The notes under the pieces are model-generated. The model had not been told where the DNA came from. It worked only from the letters and a program-made list of their open reading frames with translations, and searched no databases. Shown here piece after piece: positions 14,062 to 17,161 of a DNA stretch of 17,161 nt. Source of the stretch: Pirellulales bacterium. Lineage in GTDB: Bacteria > Planctomycetota > Planctomycetia > Pirellulales > Thermoguttaceae. Position 1 is the stretch's first letter, and each line of letters begins with the position of its first letter. The position numbers and the translations under genes were made by a program. The stretch is taken from assembly GCA_030642635.1 (NCBI GenBank), contig DAOWNK010000029.1:1-17161 (forward strand). Reading direction: 5' to 3'.

Positions 14062-16280
14062 CATTCGCCGCACCTTTATTTCTGATCGCCGCGTTGGCCG
14101 GAATTATCCCGGTCGTGCTGCACATGATCAACCGTCGGAAGTCGAAGGAGCTGCCGTTCAGCACGCTGCGGTTCCTGCGGATCAGCGTGCAGAAGACGCG
14201 GCGGCGGAAGATGGTTCACGATTGGCTGCTGATGCTGTTGCGGGTGCTCGTGCTGCTGCTGATTGCGCTGGGGTTGGCCCGGCCTGCGATAACCAACCTG
14301 GCCTCGCTGTGGGGCGGCGGCGGTAACCTGGCTGTAGTTATTGTATTAGACAACTCCGCCAGCATGGGACTTATCGATCAGGACCGCGTTCGATTCGAGA
14401 CGGCGCGCCGGGCGGCATTACAAATCGTCGATGAGTTGAAAGACGGCGACCAGGTCGCACTGATTCTGACCGGCGGGCCGAAGTTCCCCGAACAGGGCCG
14501 GCTAGACCGTACACACGAAAAAGTCATCCAAATGCTCGACCAGTGCCGCGTGAGCTACGAACGGGCAGACCTGGGCGTCAACGTGCAGCAGGCCAGAGAA
14601 CTTCTCTCAGATGCCGAGGCCGCCAATAAGCAAATTTACGTGCTGACCGACCAGCAGGTGCTTTCCTGGGATAGTTTAGCCGCCGCCGGCACGGCGGCGA
14701 AAAAAATACCTTGGCTCGATATCCCCATTATTTTCGTCGATTGCAACCGCACGCCAAAACCGAACGTGGCCGTAACCGGTATCTCGCTCGAAGCGCCGGT
14801 GCCGGTGGCCGGGCTGCCGATTACCGCAGGCGTTGAGTTGTTGAATACCTCGGCGGTAGATCAGCAGCGGCACGTCGAGTTGCTGATCGACAGCATAAAG
14901 ACGGCCGGCAGCCCGGTGCTGAACGTTCCGGCCGGAGAACGCCTGAAACACAACTTCCAGTTCGCGTTTCGTAAAGGCGGCCTGCACCGCTGCGAGGTCC
15001 GGTTGGTGGGCGAAGACGGCTCGAAGCTGGACGACCGCCGGTTCTTCGCCATGACGGTCGATCAAGGCATACCGGTTGCAATCGTCAAGCCGAAGCGGCA
15101 CGAAATACCGTACCTGGAAGATACGTTTTACCTGGAGCAGGCTCTATCGCCGGGCAAATCCGGCGATTGGGCCATTCGCACCACCATGCTCACCGCTGGC
15201 GATCTTCTGGGCGAGCCGCTTGAGAATTATAAGGTGATCTTCTGCGTGAACCTGCCGGCCCCGGACGCCGAGGTTGCCGGGCGGCTGAGCAATTACGTCT
15301 CCGGCGGCGGCAGCATCGTCTGGGTTTGCGGCAATAACGTAGATGTGGCGGCTTACAACCGGATGAACAAGCAGGCCGGCGACGTGCTGCTGCCGGCTCC
15401 GCTATTGGAGGTTCGCACGCCAGGCATTGACGGCGACCGCGACAGTTGGAGCGTGGCGTTCCTGGACAAAAGCCACCCGGCGTTGAAACAGTTGGTCGAG
15501 CCGGCCTCGCTGTATCGGTCGGTGTTGGTTTATAAGTATGTTAAGGTGGATGTAGCTGACACAGCCGGGACGGCTGTGCCACTAGCTGCTGTGCCACTAG
15601 CTGCTGTGCCACTAGCTGCTGTACCACTAGCTGCTGTGCCACTGGGTGGAGCACATGTATTGGCCCGGCTGGACGACGGCGATGCGCTGCTGCTGGAGCG
15701 GCCCGTGGGACAAGGCCGTGTGCTTATGCTGACCACCGGCGGGCACATCGGCTGGTCGAACCTTCCGCTGCGGCCGATCTTCCTGCCGCTTCTGGTCCGC
15801 ATGGTGTTCGATCTGGCCGGCGCCGAACAGGCCGGGCGGTCGGTCATCGCCGGCTCGCCGCTGGTCTTGCCGCTGGACGAAAAGTCAGTCAGCACCAACG
15901 TCGAAATACTCCCACCCACCGGCGAGACGATCCGCCTAAGCCTGAAAGCAGAAGAAGCAGGCAAGCATCGGGCCTTCCGCTACGCCGATACGCACCGCGT
16001 AGGCATTTACCTGCTGCGGTTGCTCGGCGCCCGGGCCAAACAGGTTGCATACTCGGTGAACCTCGACGGTGAGGAGGCCGAGCCGACGAAGATCGAGCGG
16101 CAGGAACTGGAGGAACGATTTGCCGGCACGCCGCTGGTGTTTGCCGAAAACCCGGACGATCTGTCAAGCACGTTCGCATGGCTGCGCGAGGGCAAAAGCC
16201 TTTGGTGGCTGTTCCTGTCCGGCGTGTTGATCGCGTTGGTGTTCGAGACGTTTTTGTCGAATCGTCTTACGGCCAAGTAA
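14058..16280 (+). CDS. BatA-like membrane protein with VWA domain and in-frame repeat insertion
   Basis: This 740-residue inner-membrane protein starts inside the DUF58 stop (ATGA overlap). Residues 1-80 are the BatA N-terminal region: PLFLIAALAGIIPVVLHMINRR, here helix one, then LPFSTLRFLR (32-41) and a second helix (about 55-74). The VWA domain has an intact MIDAS, VLDNSASM (Asp98, Ser100, Ser102). A large periplasmic region includes an amidotransferase-like fold (about 335-600), and a final helix lies near 712-732. Residues about 500-531 (DTAGTA, then VPLAA four times and VPLGG) look foreign: the DNA there is a REP-like palindrome plus a 15-bp tandem repeat. The frame is kept, and FGQ-like structural residues resume after it (GAHVLARLDDGDALLLERPVGQGRV, in pieces). 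No MoxR, BatB, BatC or BatD gene is present in the window. Confidence 0.88.
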   Translation: MTFAAPLFLIAALAGIIPVVLHMINRRKSKELPFSTLRFLRISVQKTRRRKMVHDWLLMLLRVLVLLLIALGLARPAITNLASLWGGGGNLAVVIVLDNSASMGLIDQDRVRFETARRAALQIVDELKDGDQVALILTGGPKFPEQGRLDRTHEKVIQMLDQCRVSYERADLGVNVQQARELLSDAEAANKQIYVLTDQQVLSWDSLAAAGTAAKKIPWLDIPIIFVDCNRTPKPNVAVTGISLEAPVPVAGLPITAGVELLNTSAVDQQRHVELLIDSIKTAGSPVLNVPAGERLKHNFQFAFRKGGLHRCEVRLVGEDGSKLDDRRFFAMTVDQGIPVAIVKPKRHEIPYLEDTFYLEQALSPGKSGDWAIRTTMLTAGDLLGEPLENYKVIFCVNLPAPDAEVAGRLSNYVSGGGSIVWVCGNNVDVAAYNRMNKQAGDVLLPAPLLEVRTPGIDGDRDSWSVAFLDKSHPALKQLVEPASLYRSVLVYKYVKVDVADTAGTAVPLAAVPLAAVPLAAVPLAAVPLGGAHVLARLDDGDALLLERPVGQGRVLMLTTGGHIGWSNLPLRPIFLPLLVRMVFDLAGAEQAGRSVIAGSPLVLPLDEKSVSTNVEILPPTGETIRLSLKAEEAGKHRAFRYADTHRVGIYLLRLLGARAKQVAYSVNLDGEEAEPTKIERQELEERFAGTPLVFAENPDDLSSTFAWLREGKSLWWLFLSGVLIALVFETFLSNRLTAK
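15560..15583 (+). repeat. REP-like hairpin unit inside the BatA-like gene
   Basis: CACAGCCG and CGGCTGTG form a perfect 8-bp stem with a GGA loop, followed by the tail CCACT. Aligned with the right arm of the doublet at 6972-6995, it matches 19 of 24 bases, and four of the five differences are two compensatory base-pair changes in the stem. It is therefore a relative of the same repeat family, located within coding sequence and read in frame as part of DTAGTAVPL. Confidence 0.75.
15576..15640 (+). repeat. 15-bp tandem repeat coding for VPLAA
   Basis: GTGCCACTAGCTGCT is repeated four times (15576, 15591, 15606, 15621; the fourth has GTACC) and is followed by a partial fifth copy beginning GTGCCACT at 15636. 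Each unit codes for VPLAA (codons 507-526), then VPLGG. The unit begins with the GTGCCACT tail of the REP-like element, so the expansion appears to have started from it. Near identity of the copies, including third positions, suggests recent slippage. Confidence 0.95.
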
Positions 16281-16364
16281 TGGCGGCTTTAGAAGTAATT
16301 GGAATCAACCACGAAGTACAAAGCACACGAAGAATAACTCTGGTTGTGTGCGGCAGGGGCAGGG

Positions 16365-16392
16365 TTGACACCTGACCAATTTGCGGTAGAAT
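16365..16392 (+). promoter_or_regulatory. Candidate sigma70-type promoter for the DNA methylase gene
   Basis: A perfect TTGACA (16365-16370) is followed after 16 bases by TAGAAT (16387-16392, 5 of 6 consensus). It lies in the 232-bp spacer after the BatA-like gene and about 120 bases before the methylase ATG, so the methylase is likely transcribed apart from the Bat-like genes, with a fairly long leader. Nothing else was recognised in that spacer except two CACGAAG words 16 bases apart. Confidence 0.55.
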
Positions 16393-16512
16393 CGTTGCAA
16401 GTTGGCTCGCGGCATTTTGGCATGTTATCGAGAAAGTTTCCAGCCAAACACAGTTAGTTTGCAAAAACGTACCCACTGGTATCCACAAATCATTCCACAA
16501 AGAGAATCACGG

Positions 16513-17161
16513 ATGAACGGTCCATGTGACGTACCGCAGCCGATTCCGTATCAGGGTAGCAAGCGGCAGATCGCATCGACGATACTTCAATACTTCCCCG
16601 ACGACGTTTCGCGTCTTGTTGAGCCATTTGCCGGCTCTGCCGCGATTTCAATTGCAGTTGCCGCCCGTCGGTTGGCTCAACGCTTCTGGATCAATGACGC
16701 TCATGCGCCGTTAATTGATCTTTGGCGTGAAATCATCCAGAGGCCGGACGTTCTTGCCGAAAGATACGCTGATCTATGGAACGATCAACTTGGACGAGAA
16801 CGGGAATACTTCGACGAAGTACGTGACCGATTCAATGAAACCCATGCCCCAGCGGATTTCTTGTATTTACTTGCTAGATGCGTCAAAGCTGCTATTCGCT
16901 ACAACACCAACGGCAAGTTCAACAACACGCCGGACAACAGACGCAAGGGAGCCAGGCCACGCGAAATGCGAAGGCGTATCTTTCTGGCGTCTACACTTCT
17001 AAGCAATCACACACGTCTTTCTTCTTGGGATTACAGGAAAGTTTTGAATAAATGTACGCGCGATGATATTGTCTACATGGACCCACCGTACCAAGGTGTC
17101 TGCGGCAATCGCGACCAAAGATATCTTCCCAAAGTCGACCACGATGAGTTCTGCAATGAAC
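16513..17161 (+). CDS. DNA adenine methylase, D12 class (N6-adenine), truncated by the window end
   Basis: An open frame of 216 codons runs from the ATG at 16513 off the end of the window. PIPYQGSKR (10-18) corresponds to the N-terminal SAM-binding block of Dam/MboI-type enzymes. VEPFAGSAA (36-44) is the FxGxG-like motif I, and VYMDPPYQG with DPPY at 190-193 is the catalytic motif IV. This order places it in the alpha, D12 class, which methylates adenine N6 in DNA, often GATC or a related site. The usual length is about 260-300 residues, so perhaps a quarter is missing. The ribosome site is a weak AGAGAA. Base and codon use look more AT-rich than upstream genes, suggesting transfer. It could be an orphan methylase or part of a restriction-modification system continuing beyond the window. 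Confidence 0.9.
   Translation, partial: MNGPCDVPQPIPYQGSKRQIASTILQYFPDDVSRLVEPFAGSAAISIAVAARRLAQRFWINDAHAPLIDLWREIIQRPDVLAERYADLWNDQLGREREYFDEVRDRFNETHAPADFLYLLARCVKAAIRYNTNGKFNNTPDNRRKGARPREMRRRIFLASTLLSNHTRLSSWDYRKVLNKCTRDDIVYMDPPYQGVCGNRDQRYLPKVDHDEFCNE

Noticed and set aside
16308..16332. CACGAAG words 16 bases apart as a dispersed repeat
   Set aside because: Only two short, imperfectly spaced copies; too little to support a repeat family here.

Overview
The window is GC-rich and gene-dense. It most resembles a member of the Planctomycetota, possibly Phycisphaerae or Sedimentisphaerales. This is inferred from gene content, because there is no rRNA and no search was possible. The supporting features are a long exported PQQ-type beta-propeller protein with a degenerate methyltransferase-like N-terminus, large membrane VWA proteins encoded beside a DUF58 gene, a small exported protein of unknown function, and many short palindromic and heptameric repeats between genes.

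Layout. On the minus strand, positions 152-3391 carry glgX (glycogen debranching) and, upstream of it, a lipoprotein with one C-terminal haem motif of class II cytochrome c type. This lipoprotein gene is divergent from purM (3527-4594, plus strand); convincing back-to-back promoters lie between them. A small orphan ORF (4652-4837) follows purM and converges on dsbD (4874-6778, minus), with a hairpin between the two. Between dsbD and the next gene lies a palindromic doublet resembling a REPIN. From 7039 everything is on the plus strand: an exported protein of unknown function, a heptamer array, a 976-residue PQQ-like propeller protein, a VWA membrane protein, a second heptad array, a DUF58 protein, and a BatA-like VWA protein whose start overlaps the DUF58 stop. 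The window ends inside a D12-class DNA adenine methylase gene (16513 onward) that has its own good promoter and looks less GC-rich than its neighbours.

How the genes fit together. DUF58 and BatA are translationally coupled and, with the VWA protein encoded upstream, form a Bat-like membrane module. The MoxR ATPase that normally accompanies such a module is absent here. DsbD moves reducing power to the periplasm, where c-type cytochromes such as the lipoprotein need reduced cysteines for haem attachment. GlgX and PurM are housekeeping genes with no pathway partners in the window.

The most unusual content is the repeats. A 25-bp perfect inverted pair of hairpins lies at 6912-6996. A diverged relative with compensatory stem changes lies inside the BatA-like gene, where its tail has expanded into an in-frame VPLAA repeat. 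Two 7-bp-period arrays carry G-quadruplex-type runs, and one of them supplies the stop codon of the preceding gene.
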